Shown here piece after piece: positions 10,883-20,426 of a stretch of DNA of 64,000 nt. The stretch is taken from assembly GCF_963259705.1 (NCBI RefSeq), contig NC_081851.1:16032145-16096144 (forward strand), given 5' to 3'. The first letter of the stretch is position 1. Every line of letters starts with the position of its first letter. The notes below the pieces were generated by a model. That model did not search any database, was not told where the DNA came from, and worked only from the letters and a program-made list of their open reading frames with translations. The translations under genes and the position numbers were made by a program. Source of the stretch: Myotis daubentonii (lineage: Eukaryota > Chordata > Mammalia > Chiroptera > Vespertilionidae).

Positions 10883-11110
10883 CCTGAGGCTGTGTCCACC
10901 GTCCATCGCTCTGCACACAGGCTCTGGGCCCACCGTCTCTGTGCCCACCAGCTCTGCGCCAAGCAGTGCCAACGGCTACTCGCCCCACGTTCGAAACGGC
11001 TCCTCACCCCACATTCCGAAGGGCTCCTCACCCCACATTCCAAAGGGCTCTTGAGCCTGTATTCCTAACTGCTCTGGGCCCCATATTCCCAAGGGCTCTG
11101 GCAGGGAACG
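10883..11110 (-). promoter_or_regulatory. CpG-rich 5' flank and probable promoter/5' UTR of the CCDC88C-like gene
   Basis: The sequence immediately upstream of the exon 1 ATG (minus strand) is GC- and CpG-rich compared with the AT-rich DNA that begins near 11160. The CpG-rich stretch extends back to about 10480, across exon 1 and intron 1. A CpG island over the first coding exon is the usual promoter arrangement for widely expressed mammalian genes. No TATA box was recognised. The transcription start cannot be placed from sequence alone. Confidence 0.5.
10984..11103. repeat. 24-bp tandem repeat upstream of the CCDC88C-like ATG
   Basis: Five consecutive 24-bp units (10984, 11008, 11032, 11056, 11080) of the type cccacattccgaagggctcc... 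are visible. The first three are close to each other and the last two more diverged. More degenerate units may extend left to about 10900. The array sits about 100 bp upstream of the ATG, in the inferred promoter or 5' UTR. Confidence 0.75.
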
Positions 11111-11159
11111 CAGCTGGGTCGGGGGCTCTGGCAGCTCCTACCCAATGCTAAGTGCTTCG

Positions 11160-11655
11160 GAATACACACACATTATGTAATTTAAATAAAAAATCTCTAT
11201 GAAATTTAAAATCTCTCTGGGCACATAAGATATAAGGAAATATAAAGGTTCTATATCTACATCCTATAGGATTATAAGTGGAAATTAACCACTTAAACGT
11301 AATTTTGCCAATTTCCATTTTAAAAATTATTTTTTTCCATCAGCCAACTTACAGAAATTTGATCAGTTCCTTTGAGGTAACCATTCATTTTATTTTGTTA
11401 ATTCTGACCTAGTAGCTCAGCTTGGGAATTCTCCTCTCCATTGGCAGTGAAAGGAGATGCTCCAGTCAGTAGTTCATACAACACCTAAGCTCCACCAGTC
11501 GAATGTTCTAAAACGATTTGTTAGAATATTAGCTAATCTGTAATTTAGAAGAAAGAAACATGAACAAAATGAAGCTGTGTATTTGGAAAATATTTCAACA
11601 CAAAGATTTTGTACATAACTTTCTGTGCAAGGAGCATTATGCTAGCACATGCAAG
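11160..11655. other. AT-rich intergenic DNA upstream of the CCDC88C-like gene
   Basis: Base composition switches sharply from the CpG-rich promoter side to AT-rich DNA. Nothing recognised. Confidence 0.45.
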
Positions 11656-11667
11656 AAAGACATTTAG

Positions 11668-11886
11668 CCGAAACCGGTTTGGCTCAGAGGATAGAGCGTT
11701 GGCCTGCGGACTGAAGGGTCCCGGGTTCGATTCCGGTCAAGGGCATGTACCTGGGTTGCGCGCATATCCCCAGTGGGAGATGTGCAGGAGGCAGCTGATC
11801 GATGTTTCTCTCTCATCGATGTTTCTAACTCTCTATCTCTCTCCCTTCCTCTCTGTGGAAAATCAATAAAATATATTTAAAAAAAA
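11668..11886 (+). mobile_element. VES SINE with target-site duplication
   Basis: Young-looking copy. It has a tRNA-like head with A box (ggctcagaggatagagcg) and B box (gggttcgattccggtc), a body with tgcaggaggcagctgatcga, a CT-rich segment and an A tail after aatcaataaaatatattt. It is flanked by the 12-bp duplication AAAGACATTTAG (11656-11667 and 11887-11898), the signature of L1-driven insertion. Confidence 0.96.
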
Positions 11887-11898
11887 AAAGACATTTAG

Positions 11899-12784
11899 AG
11901 AACAGATATGCAGGATTCTCAGAACAAAATTTAAACATCTAGGCTGTCAATAAATGAACTAAAAGGGTTTAAATTATTTTCTGAACTAGTAATGGTTTTA
12001 TTTTGGTAAACTAAAGTTTTTTTAATTTAAAAATAAATATAAAAAATTTAAGTACATGGACTTATGATGGGGGCCGGGTACCAATCAGCATTTTTAATAA
12101 CCATCCAGCTCCAATGAATAGTATCAAATTGCTTAAAGTCAAAGAACAAAAATGAAAAACAAAACCCCTCCCGAAGGTGTTATTTTTTCATAATCACCTA
12201 CATCAATTCATCTTACAGAACCTACCACATAAATCTAGTAGCCTTCATTGGTGGGAAGCATGATGAGATTTAAAATAATGTAAAACAAAATGTGATCTAA
12301 ACAGGAAACAAATTTATAAATGTAGTTACCTGAACTGAGAACACAGCAAATGACATACAATTTAAATAATCTTGATATATCGAAAATTACTTCTTTTATA
12401 ATTACATGAATCAAGATTTCAATAACTGTTGACTATATGAGCTTATGCCAATGAGATAGTAACTGGATGCTAAAATTTTAAACTCTCTGCTTCCAAATTT
12501 CAGGGTCAAGGTTTCAGAGAAATGCAGCAAAATTTATGAGCCTAGAACTGTTTTAAAGAAAACACATAACAGTGACATAGAAAACAGGATCAGGCAGACT
12601 GAAACCACAAAAGAGTGAGTGCAAGCCAGGCAAGTGATGAGCACATTGCATACATTATAGGTCAATCAACAAAGGCCTCAAGGTGTTCCATCAACTCCCA
12701 ATGTCTTAGCTGAACTTTGGACCTCAGGTATGCAGAAATTCTAGGAGTAATTACAAGGTTTTCTTTCCTGAAAACCGGTTCCAT
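11899..12784. other. AT-rich intergenic DNA, nothing recognised
   Basis: No gene-like frame and no clear repeat. Confidence 0.45.
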
Positions 12785-12942
12785 GCCCTGGCTGCTGTGG
12801 CTCAGTTGGCTGGAGCATCATTCCATTGAAAAGTTGTGGGTTTGATTCCCAGTCAGGACACATACCTAGGTTGTGGGTTCAATCCCCAGTCAGGGTGCTT
12901 ATGGGAGGCAACCAATTGATGTTTCTCACCACATTGAAGATA

Positions 12943-13006
<64 letters not shown>

Positions 13007-13015
13007 TAAATATAT
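12785..13015 (+). mobile_element. VES-related SINE with internal (TC)n expansion
   Basis: Head gccctggctgctgtggctca, B box gggtttgattcccagtca, body gtgggttcaatccccagtca and gggaggcaaccaattgatg. The CT-rich segment of the tail has expanded into about 24 TC units (12953-13000) before an A-rich end. Older subtype than the copy at 11668. Confidence 0.88.
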
Positions 13016-13647
13016 TCTCGGATTAGGATTAAAAGAAAATTGGCTCCATTAGATCTTAGAAGGTAATTTTCAAATTTTATTAGTTATAAATTCCTATGAA
13101 AATTCCCAATAGTTTCAGAGAATACCTTGACCCAAACTAACAATTCAATTCTTTTATTTACTAGTATGCAAGCAGCTTTACTGCCATCTGAGTCAGACCC
13201 TCAGAATGTTCTGCCGTGGGATTGTTAATCAATAGATATAGCGCTACAATCAGGCTCCTAGTTGGGGAAAGTTGAACTACAGGCTTTAAACATATGATGA
13301 GTCATAAGCAAACATCTCCACACTTAAGATATGTGGGCTGTACATGTGGGGCTTTGAAAGGGGATGAGGAAGAGGGGATGGTAAGAAGCAAAAAAGAGTC
13401 AGAATCCCTTACTTGGAGAAAGTTACTAATAAAGTAAAAGTGTTAAGAAAGAACTGTACAGGTCTGTACCCTTTCATATATGAAATAAATACATGTGAAG
13501 AGATAAAGTCCCCAGTATGTCTACAAAGTTAAAAGCAGAAATTGGGAATAAGAAAATAGGAAAGATCCCCTTTTCAATGCCCTCTTAGAAAGCAAATATC
13601 AACCTAAGGTGGCACAGCCAACTATATGTCCCGTGTATTTTTCTAAC
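13016..13647. other. Intergenic DNA between SINEs, nothing recognised
   Basis: No gene-like frame or recognisable repeat. Confidence 0.4.
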
Positions 13648-13662
13648 AAAAATCAATAATGC

Positions 13663-13879
13663 TGCCCTAACCAGTTTGGCTCAGTGGATAGAGCGTCGGC
13701 CTGCAGACTGAAAGGTCCCAGGTTCGATTCTGGTCAAGGGCATGTACCTTGGTTGTGGGCATATCCCCAGTAGGGGGTGTGCAGGAGGCAGCTGATCAAT
13801 GTTTCTTTCTCATCTATGTTTCTAACTCTCTATCCCTTTTCCTTCCTCTCTGTAAAAAATCAATAAATATATATTTTTT
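13663..13879 (+). mobile_element. VES SINE with target-site duplication
   Basis: Head tgccctaaccagtttggctc, B box aggttcgattctggtc, ending aaaatcaataaatatatatt. It is flanked by the 15-bp duplication AAAAATCAATAATGC (13648-13662 and 13880-13894). The subtype is very close to the copy at 11668. Confidence 0.95.
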
Positions 13880-13994
13880 AAAAATCAATAATGCCAATGT
13901 GCGCTGTCCAAAATCAAGTGCAACTCACACAGGAGCAGTGGCAGTTTGCACGTTCAGTGACACCTCTGCACTGTGCTATGGCTCAGCTGAGTCC

Positions 13995-14190
13995 TAACAT
14001 TCCCACCATCAGTTCCCTTTTCCCCACATCCTCACCAACACTTGGTACTTGTTGACTGATTGGCGATAGCCATTCTGACAGGTGTGAGGTGATACCCACT
14101 GTGGTTTAGTTTACATTTCCATGATGATTAGTGACATTGAGCATCTTTTCTTGTCGATTGGCCCTCTGTACGTCCTCTTCGGGTTTGCAG
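13995..14190 (-). mobile_element. Old L1 fragment, minus strand
   Basis: Contains gatagccattctgacaggtg, tgaggtgatacccactgtgg and catgatgattagtgacattg. This is the antisense of the C-terminal ORF2 region seen in sense orientation in the L1s at 34200 and 59770 (acacctgtcagactggctat). Confidence 0.85.
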
Positions 14191-14360
14191 CCAGTCCATC
14201 AATGGTTAGTCCCATGACTGAAAGATTTGTTCTCAAGGAAAAACATATTTGGATGGTTAGATGCTATTATCACAGTGTTGACACCAACTAGTCCCTCAAA
14301 CAAAATCCTGAGAATCTTTACTTCTTGATTTAGTTTTTGCAAGGAAATATTTATTTGTGG

Positions 14361-14522
14361 TTTTTTTTTATTGATTGATTTCAGAATAAGAGGAAGAGAG
14401 AGAGAGAGTGAGTGCGAGTAAGAAACATTGATTTGTTGTTCCACGTATTCATGCATTCATTTAGTTGATTCTTGTATGTGCTCTGACCGGAGATCAAACC
14501 CGAAACCTATCGGCCAGGGCTG
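14361..14522 (-). mobile_element. VES-related SINE, minus strand, diverged
   Basis: Tail tttttttattgattgatttc with gagagagagagag, then ctgaccggagatcaaacccg, and ending tcggccagggc, the reverse complement of the SINE head. Confidence 0.8.
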
Positions 14523-15473
14523 GGAACATTTATTTGAGTATCTTTATATGTATATATAAAATTTCAAAACTGAAAAATGAACAGCCATATGCTTACCCAG
14601 CACCCAGTGTAAGACACAGAATGCTACCCTCCTAAAACCCTGAATGCCCCCTACCCATCACAGCCCTCTCTGTCCTCACCAGTGGCAACCACTATTTGAA
14701 ATATTATGTTTACCCAAGTCACCTGATCATTAAGCACTTTCTGTCATTATATATTGTTCTAAAACATCATATTCAATTGTATGGCTATGCTATAATTTCC
14801 AAATTTTGAATATTTAGAAATATTTGTGTTATAAATAATAAAGTAAAATATTATTGTGGATAAAAAATACTATGTTTACCATATCTTTGATTTCCCTTTC
14901 AGTTTCACCTCATAGGTATGCACCTCTATACAATACTTCATTAAATTATGAATGTAGTCCAACTCTATGTAAATGAGGTCATGCTGTGAGTGTCTCTCTG
15001 CTTCTTGCGCTTTTTCTCAGCTTTGTTCACCTTCAGTGCTCATGGCTGTAGCTGACTTATTGTCACTGGAGCAAACTCCTCCTGGCAGAATTGCATTTAT
15101 GGCTGCACCACATTTGTTCTCCTGCGGAGGGGCATTTGGGTTATGTGAAGCTTTTTGCTGTTGCTAAGATCTGTGCTGTGAACATTCCTGTCCGTGAAAT
15201 CTTTGGCACCTGGGCAGGGGCTGCTTCAGATGTAACAGGAGGAAAGCGGCTTCACAAGTATTGCTCTACTTTAGGCATCAGCACAGGGGCCGTGCTTCAT
15301 TGCTCAGTATCCTTGCCAATCTTGGCAGGAGTGAAACTGGGCGTCCTTTTGGTCTTAGTGTCCATTGCCTGGTCACTAGTCATGTTGAGCATCTTTTTGC
15401 GTGTTTTTCAGCCACTGAAAAGGACCTTTTCCTGGGAGGTACTGGTGGCTAGGTCCTCCCCATTTCTCTAGTG
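14523..15473. other. Intergenic DNA with probable old L1 remnants
   Basis: The stretch near 15300-15420 (tatccttgccaatcttggca, tgttgagcatctttttgcg) resembles antisense old L1 ORF2. 14560-14780 also looks like a decayed L1 3' region. No host gene recognised. Confidence 0.4.
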
Positions 15474-15685
15474 CGGCGGTTCTCAACCTGTGGGTCGCAA
15501 CCCCTTTGGCGGTCAAACGACCCTTTCACAGGGGTCGCCTAAGACGATCCTGCATATCAGATATTTACATTATGATTCATAACAGTAGCAACATTACAGT
15601 TATGAAGTAGCAACGCAAATAATTTTATGGTTGGGGCACAACATGAGGAACGGTATTTAAAGGGCCAGAAGGTTGAGAGCCTCTG
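15474..15685 (+). mobile_element. SPIN-like hAT MITE with 8-bp target duplication
   Basis: Non-autonomous hAT transposon of 212 bp. The left end reads cggcggttctcaacctgtgg and the right end is the inverted match ggttgagagcctctg. The interior gtcgcctaagacgatcctgc, gcatatcagatatttacatt and acaacatgaggaacggtatt fits the SPIN (Space Invaders) family known in bats and other tetrapods. Flanked by an exact 8-bp duplication CTCTAGTG (15466-15473 and 15686-15693), as expected for hAT. It carries no transposase. Confidence 0.9.
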
Positions 15686-15699
15686 CTCTAGTGGTTTTC

Positions 15700-16230
15700 T
15701 GCTTCTCTCCTGATGGACTTTAGTTCTTTCTTTCTAAATGCTGGGCTCTAGCCTCCTCTAGCTCTGTGCACCAGGAAGCTTCCCTTTCCCTCCTCACCAT
15801 GTCCTTTCAACAGAGGTTTCCATTTTAATTTGGTGAGATTTCTCAGTTGTTTTGGGTTTTGTTTAAACAATCCTTACATTATTATGAGGACACTATGCTA
15901 TGTCCTCTTCCAGATGTTTAGTTTTTTTCTGTATGCATTTAATCCTTGTGCACATGGCACCGATTTTCACCATCACTGTGATTCGGTCTGATGTCACTCA
16001 CCCTCCCATGTCTCCCCAGTGGCACCCACACTCCTTATTGATTCATACGTGTCTGCTCCAGCCATCTGCAATGCCACCTTTATTTTTCAAGTTTCTAGAT
16101 GTGAGTTTGTTTCTGGTGCCTATAATGGTGCCACTGACCTATTTTTCTATCTCTGAGCTGAGTCCACACCCTTTTCCTTAGCACTTTAGTAAATCCTGGT
16201 ATTTAGCAAGTTCTCCATGTTGTTCTCAGA
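15700..16230 (-). mobile_element. Old L1-like sequence, minus strand
   Basis: Segments such as tttagcaagttctcc preceded by tagcactttagtaaatcctg resemble antisense old L1 ORF2. Decayed, with uncertain limits and possibly several pieces. Confidence 0.45.
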
Positions 16231-16479
16231 GTCTCTTGGTCTGAGAACAGATACAGCATATTTTCTTACCTTATTATAACTTGTAGACATAACCTGTCAA
16301 GTCCCATGAGTGGGATCGATTTCCACCTTGACATTCCAGATACAACGATTCTAGTGTGAAGCCATCAAGGTTTGCACCAAGAGTACTAAGCCACATTGAC
16401 TTCAGGGCCTCCTGATCCCATGTGTTCTCTCTGACCTGTCAACCTCTAGTATTGCCGGGTCCCTAAGCATTCTCTACCG

Positions 16480-16690
16480 GCAGCCCGAAGGATCTTTTGA
16501 AAATGTAAATATGATCATGTCTCTTATGAAAACTAACAATGGTTTCCTATGGCCTTTAGAAATAAGTCCAAAATCCTCAGCGTGTCCGTCTAGGCCCTCC
16601 GTGATCTGACCTTAGCTTCTTTTCCAATCTTGTCTCTCCCTCACCCCTTTTCTCTGGTCACACTTTGAGATCCTCATTAGCATCACACTC
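16480..16690 (+). mobile_element. L2-like LINE 3' fragment
   Basis: The series aaaactaacaatggtttcct, ctttagaaataagtccaaaa, tcctcagcgtg and ctaggccctccgtgatctga follows the mammalian L2 3'-region pattern. Strongly diverged. Confidence 0.65.
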
Positions 16691-16704
16691 TCCCACCCTA
16701 GCTT

Positions 16705-16843
16705 AGAGGTTCCAGTCAAGGGCACATGCCAAGGTTGTTGGCTAGATCCCCAGTAGGAGTCATGCAGGAGGCAACCCATCAATGATTCTCTCTCATCATT
16801 GATGTTTCTACCTCTCTCCTTCTCCCTTTCCCTCCCCTCTCTT

Positions 16844-16896
<53 letters not shown>
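16705..16896 (+). mobile_element. VES-type SINE, 3' part, ending in (TC)n
   Basis: Begins at the B box (gaggttccagtcaagggcac), continues ccccagtaggagtcatgcag, gaggcaacccatcaatgatt and a CT-rich segment that expands into about 20 TC units. The tRNA-like 5' half is missing. Confidence 0.85.
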
Positions 16897-16900
<4 letters not shown>

Positions 16901-16904
16901 ATAT

Positions 16905-16906
16905 CT

Positions 16907-16937
<31 letters not shown>

Positions 16938-17004
16938 AGATATAGATATAGATATAGATATAGATATAGATATAGATATAGATATAGATATAGATAGATA
17001 TATA
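16905..17004. repeat. Compound (GA)n-(GATATA)n microsatellite
   Basis: A GA run is followed by about eleven GATATA units, ending just left of a Helitron 3' terminus. Together with the TC tract before it, this gives about 160 bp of simple repeat able to form purine/pyrimidine-biased structure. Confidence 0.93.
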
Positions 17005-17012
17005 CACATACA

Positions 17013-17606
17013 CTAGTGGCCTGGTGCATGAAATTCATGGACATTAAAAGGGAATTAATTAGAGGAAATATTTTAATATTGTTATTTGCCCTTTCTCTAT
17101 AATAGAAGTGTCAGAGTTGAAAGAAATTTGGTAAATTGTATATGAAAATCTTTCTCCTGTCAGAGTCTGGAGTGTGCTTTGGAACCCAGAGTCAAGTCCC
17201 TGCCCACCTGTGTGCTCCTCGAAATCACACGAGACCTAGATCCAGTTGGCCCCACCCCCATTGGGCAAGATCCAGACCCAGTCGGGCCACCCCCATCAAG
17301 CCCCGAGGGCAGGGGAATGGCCTGAGGTCCCCCATCAAACCCCACAGGGTGAGGGGTATGGACTGAGGTCCCCCATCAAACCCCACAGGGTGAGGGACAT
17401 GACCTGAGGTCCCCCGTCAAGCCCAGCCTGGCAGAAGGTGCAGCTTCAGGTCCCCTGCCCCAGCCCAGTGCCATGCAGCCTCAGGACCCTGCTGATAGCT
17501 CCTTAAGGCTCATTACGGGAACCCCGCCTCTGCTGTGGGTGTAGCCATCTTGTGATGGCATGATGGCATGAGGGTTAATTTGCATATTACCACTTTATTA
17601 TATAGG
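17013..17606 (-). mobile_element. Helitron (HeliBat-type), minus strand
   Basis: Plus-strand CTAG at 17013-17016 is the palindromic 3' terminus. It is followed inward by ggcctggtgcatgaaattca, the terminal hairpin arm region. The other end (ttgcatattaccactttatt to 17606) is the reverse complement of the ATAATAAAG-type 5' end, with the final base changed (GGC instead of GGA). Same subfamily as 1266-1819. Non-autonomous. Confidence 0.9.
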
Positions 17607-17633
17607 CTATATACACACATACATTTAGTCTTA

Positions 17634-17817
17634 CCCTGGCTGATGTGGCTCAGTTGCTTGGTCACTGTCCCTTGCTCTGAAAGGTTGTCAGATCAACTCC
17701 CAGTTAGGGTACATGAATGGGTTTAGGGGGATCTATCTACAGTGGGGGATGGGCAGGAGGCAACTGTTCCACCTTGCATCCATGTTTCTTTTTCTGCCTC
17801 TCCCTTTCTCTCTCTCA
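17634..17817 (+). mobile_element. VES-related SINE, tail interrupted by Helitron
   Basis: Head ccctggctgatgtggctcag, body gatgggcaggaggcaactgt, CT-rich tail. The composite Helitron begins at 17818 right in the tail (A17817|T17818), so the SINE is older than that Helitron. Confidence 0.87.
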
Positions 17818-18463
17818 TCCTATCTAATAAAAGAGAAACATGGTAATTAGCCATACCTCCGCTACCCTTTCCATTGGCTAATCAGGGCGATATGCAAATT
17901 AACTGCCAGTCAAGATGGCGGCCGGCAGCCAGGAAGCTTGAAGCGAACATGAGGCTTGCTTGCTTCAGTGACAGGGGAAGCGAACGTTCCCCACCTGCTG
18001 TTGCCGGCCTCTGAGCTTGCAGTTTGAAACATTGTTACAAATATAGAAGCTAAACAAAACCCCAGAAACCTGCTTTCAGCCCGCTGGGATCTCAGAGCTG
18101 GAGTTGAAACAGAGTTTTGATTATAGAACCCAAACAAACCAAATACCTTCTTTCAGCAGCCAAGGCCTCAGAGCTGGAGCCAAGCCTCAAAGCTAAAGCT
18201 GGCCCAGAATAAAAAAAGAAAAAGTAAAAAAGGAGTGGTTGGGAGCTTCCGTCACCCGCCAGCCTGAAAACAGCCTTCAGCCCCTCACCCAGACTGGCCA
18301 GGCACCCCAGTGGGGACCCCCTCCCTGAAGGGGATGTGACCAGCTGCAAAAAACCATCATCCCCTCACCCAGGCTGGCCAGGCACCCAAGCGAGACCCCC
18401 ACCCTGATCCAGGACACCCTTCAGGGCAAACCAGCTGGCCCTCACCCATGCACCAGGCCTCTA
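17818..18463 (+). mobile_element. Composite Helitron, segment A
   Basis: Starts TCCTATCTAATAAAAG. Within the first 105 bp it holds ATTGG (17873-17877), ATGCAAAT (17892-17899) and AAGATGGCGGC (17912-17922): inverted CCAAT, octamer and YY1-like motifs in promoter-like order. The interior has two related blocks built around gtttgaaacattgttacaaa and gagttgaaacagagttttga. It ends catgcaccaggcctcta, a Helitron 3' end that has lost the left hairpin arm and the final G, and runs straight into segment B. The same A-B join occurs at 38344/38345. No coding potential recognised. Confidence 0.87.
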
Positions 18464-19501
18464 TCCTATATAGTAAAGGGGTAATATGCCTCCCAGCACC
18501 GGGATCAGTGGAGCCGCGAGGCCTCCCGGCACTGGGATCAGCATGACAGGGGGCAGCGCCCAAACCCCCTGATCGCCCTGTGGCTCTGTGTGTGACGGAG
18601 GCGGGGCCACAACCCCCCTATCCACCCTGCTCTGTTCATGACAGGGGAAGGCGCCCCAACCCCCTGATCAGCTCTGTTCTGTGCCTGATAGGGGGGAGCT
18701 CCCCAACCCCCTGATTGCCCTGCAGCTCAGTGTGTGACACGGTGCAGTGCCCCAACCCCCTGATCGGCCCTGCTCTATGTGTGACAGGGTGTGGCATCCC
18801 ACCCCCCCCCACCATTGGGCCCTGCTCTGTCTGTGATGGGGTAGAGCCATAACCTCCCCATCAGCCCTGCTCTGAGTGTGAGAGTGGCGGCACCCCAACC
18901 CTGAGTATGAGAGTGGTGGTGCCACAACCCACTGATCGGCCCTGCTCTGTGGGTGATAGAGGGTGGCTCCCCAACCCCCTGATCTGCCTTGCTCTGTGTG
19001 TGACAGGGGGCGGTGCCCCAACTCCCCTATCGGCCCTACTCTGTGAGTGACAAGGGGGAGCTCCCCAATCCCCTGATCGACCCTGCTCTGTGCGTGACAG
19101 TGTAAGGAGCCCCAAACCCCCCTGATTGGCCCTGCTCCGTGCATGACAGGGGGTGGAGCCACAACCTCCCATCAACCCTACCTTGACTGTGACAGGGGGT
19201 GGTGCCCCAACCCCTCCAATCGGCCCTACCCTGAGCGTGACTGAGGGTGGCATTGCAACCTCCCAATCCGCCCTGCTCTGTGCATGACAGGGGATGGCAC
19301 CCCAACTCCCCAATCAGCCCTGCTCTGAGCCCGACCAGGGGCTACACCTAGGGATTGGGCCTGCCCTCTGCCACACGGGAGCAGGCCTAAGCCAACAGGT
19401 CGTTATCTCCTGAGGGGTCCCAGACTGCGAGAGGGCACAGGCCGGGCTGAGGGACCTCCCTCCCCGCCCAGTGCACAAATGTTTGTGCACCGGGACTCTA
19501 G
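18464..19501 (+). mobile_element. Composite Helitron, segment B with internal minisatellite
   Basis: Starts TCCTATATAGTAAAGG and ends with the perfect hairpin GTGCACAAA (19471-19479) / TTTGTGCAC (19482-19490), then CTAG at 19498-19501. About 18560-19340 consists of a dozen diverged units of roughly 60-75 bp of the form ccctgatcggccctgctctg + tgtgacaggg + gccccaacc. The unit frames in this GC-rich array create long spurious ORFs on the minus strand. The next base after CTAG is the first base of segment C. Confidence 0.87.
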
Positions 19502-19883
19502 TCTGTAATAAAAGCATAATATACAAATTGACCGAATGACTGAACAGCAGAACAACCATCCAGCTGACCTTCCAGATGTCCACGCTATGACACCCACTGG
19601 CACCAGGCCAGCAAAGGTGGATGCGATGCAATTGGTCAGAGGCTCGGTCATCACCCCATGATTGCCCTGCAGAGGGAGGCCCAGGACACTGACTGGCGGG
19701 CTGCGGGGGGTGGCAGAGCCTCCCTCTGTGGGGGCAATACATCACGGAGCCCTGACTGGTGGGCGAGGCCTACCTCTTTGGGGCGATTGATTGCAGGGCT
19801 TCGGGACTGTGAGAGGGCACAGGCCAGGCTAAGGGACCCCCTCTCACCCCAGAGTGCATGAATTTTGTGCACGAGGCCTCTAG
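19502..19883 (+). mobile_element. Helitron, segment C joined head-to-tail to B
   Basis: Starts TCTGTAATAAAAGCATAATA, a different 5' subtype, and ends with the hairpin GTGCA (19856-19860) / TGCAC (19868-19872) and CTAG (19880-19883), followed by T19884. Its 5' TC directly follows the CTAG of segment B with no spacer. The 5' flank of A (A17817) and the 3' flank of C (T19884) together make the normal A|T Helitron insertion site. Confidence 0.85.
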
Positions 19884-20235
19884 TAAATAGTGTATTCCTC
19901 TTATTTATATGAGGTAATGCCTAGAACTCTTAGGACAGAGGGAGAGAAGGCTTCTACTGTAGCTGGCGCCATAATAGCTTCAGGTACTGCCTCAGGCCAG
20001 GCCAGGCCAGGCTGGGGTGGGTGCTGGACCAGGTGCTGGCTCCCGGGAAGGCCCCTCCTCAGGCTCCAGAGCTCTGGGCGTTTACCTGGAGCAGGAGGAA
20101 GAGACAGATTTACTCACAAACCTGGCTTTCCCATGACGTTCCACGGACAGGAAAGATGCCACCGCCTTTGAGGGAACTCCAGCCCATGAGCCTGCCCTCC
20201 CCAGATCATCTGCCCAGGTGTTCAGTCCCCCTCAC
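19884..20235. other. Intergenic/intronic sequence, nothing recognised
   Basis: Between the Helitron series and the RALGDS-like exon. No RasGEF catalytic-domain exon was found here. Confidence 0.4.
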
Positions 20236-20426
20236 TTTCTTGAGTTGCCTCAATGGGCTCCAGATGCTCTAGCTCAACCCAAAGGTTTTGGGCGTGGCCC
20301 ACCAGGTGTGAGGCAGGGGAGTTGACAGGCACCAAGGCCTGCTTCAACTTGAACCAGGTGAAAGGAAGGGGCTGCCCAAAACCCTGTACCTGGTCCAGCC
20401 AGGTCCCCACCATCGAAGCAAAGACC
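20236..20426 (-). pseudogene. RALGDS-like: RALGDS-like exon (REM / RasGEF N-terminal region)
   Basis: The minus strand encodes VFASMVGTWLDQ, then QPLPFTWFKLKQ and NLWVELEHLEPIEAT. The GTWLDQ, LKQ and LEHxEPIEA stations, in that order and spacing, match the end of the Ras exchanger N-terminal (REM) domain of RALGDS, a guanine exchange factor for RalA/RalB. A tctccccag acceptor lies next to 20426 and a GTGAGG donor at 20235-20230. The reading frame is open across the exon but the intervening residues are poorly conserved. The exon normally lying between this one and 21679-21871 was not found and no catalytic RasGEF exon is visible nearby. It probably belongs to one of the RALGDS-like copies common in mammals, here decayed. 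Confidence 0.7.

Noticed and set aside
10358..11068. 236-codon plus-strand ORF and a 175-codon minus-strand ORF over the same GC-rich region
   Set aside because: They overlap the CpG island and 24-bp repeat. Only the 60-nt minus-strand exon 1 frame matches a known protein.
18668..19313. Long minus-strand ORFs with repeated cysteine/histidine/serine text (also 38342-38973)
   Set aside because: They are translations of the GC-rich minisatellite in Helitron segment B and change frame between copies.
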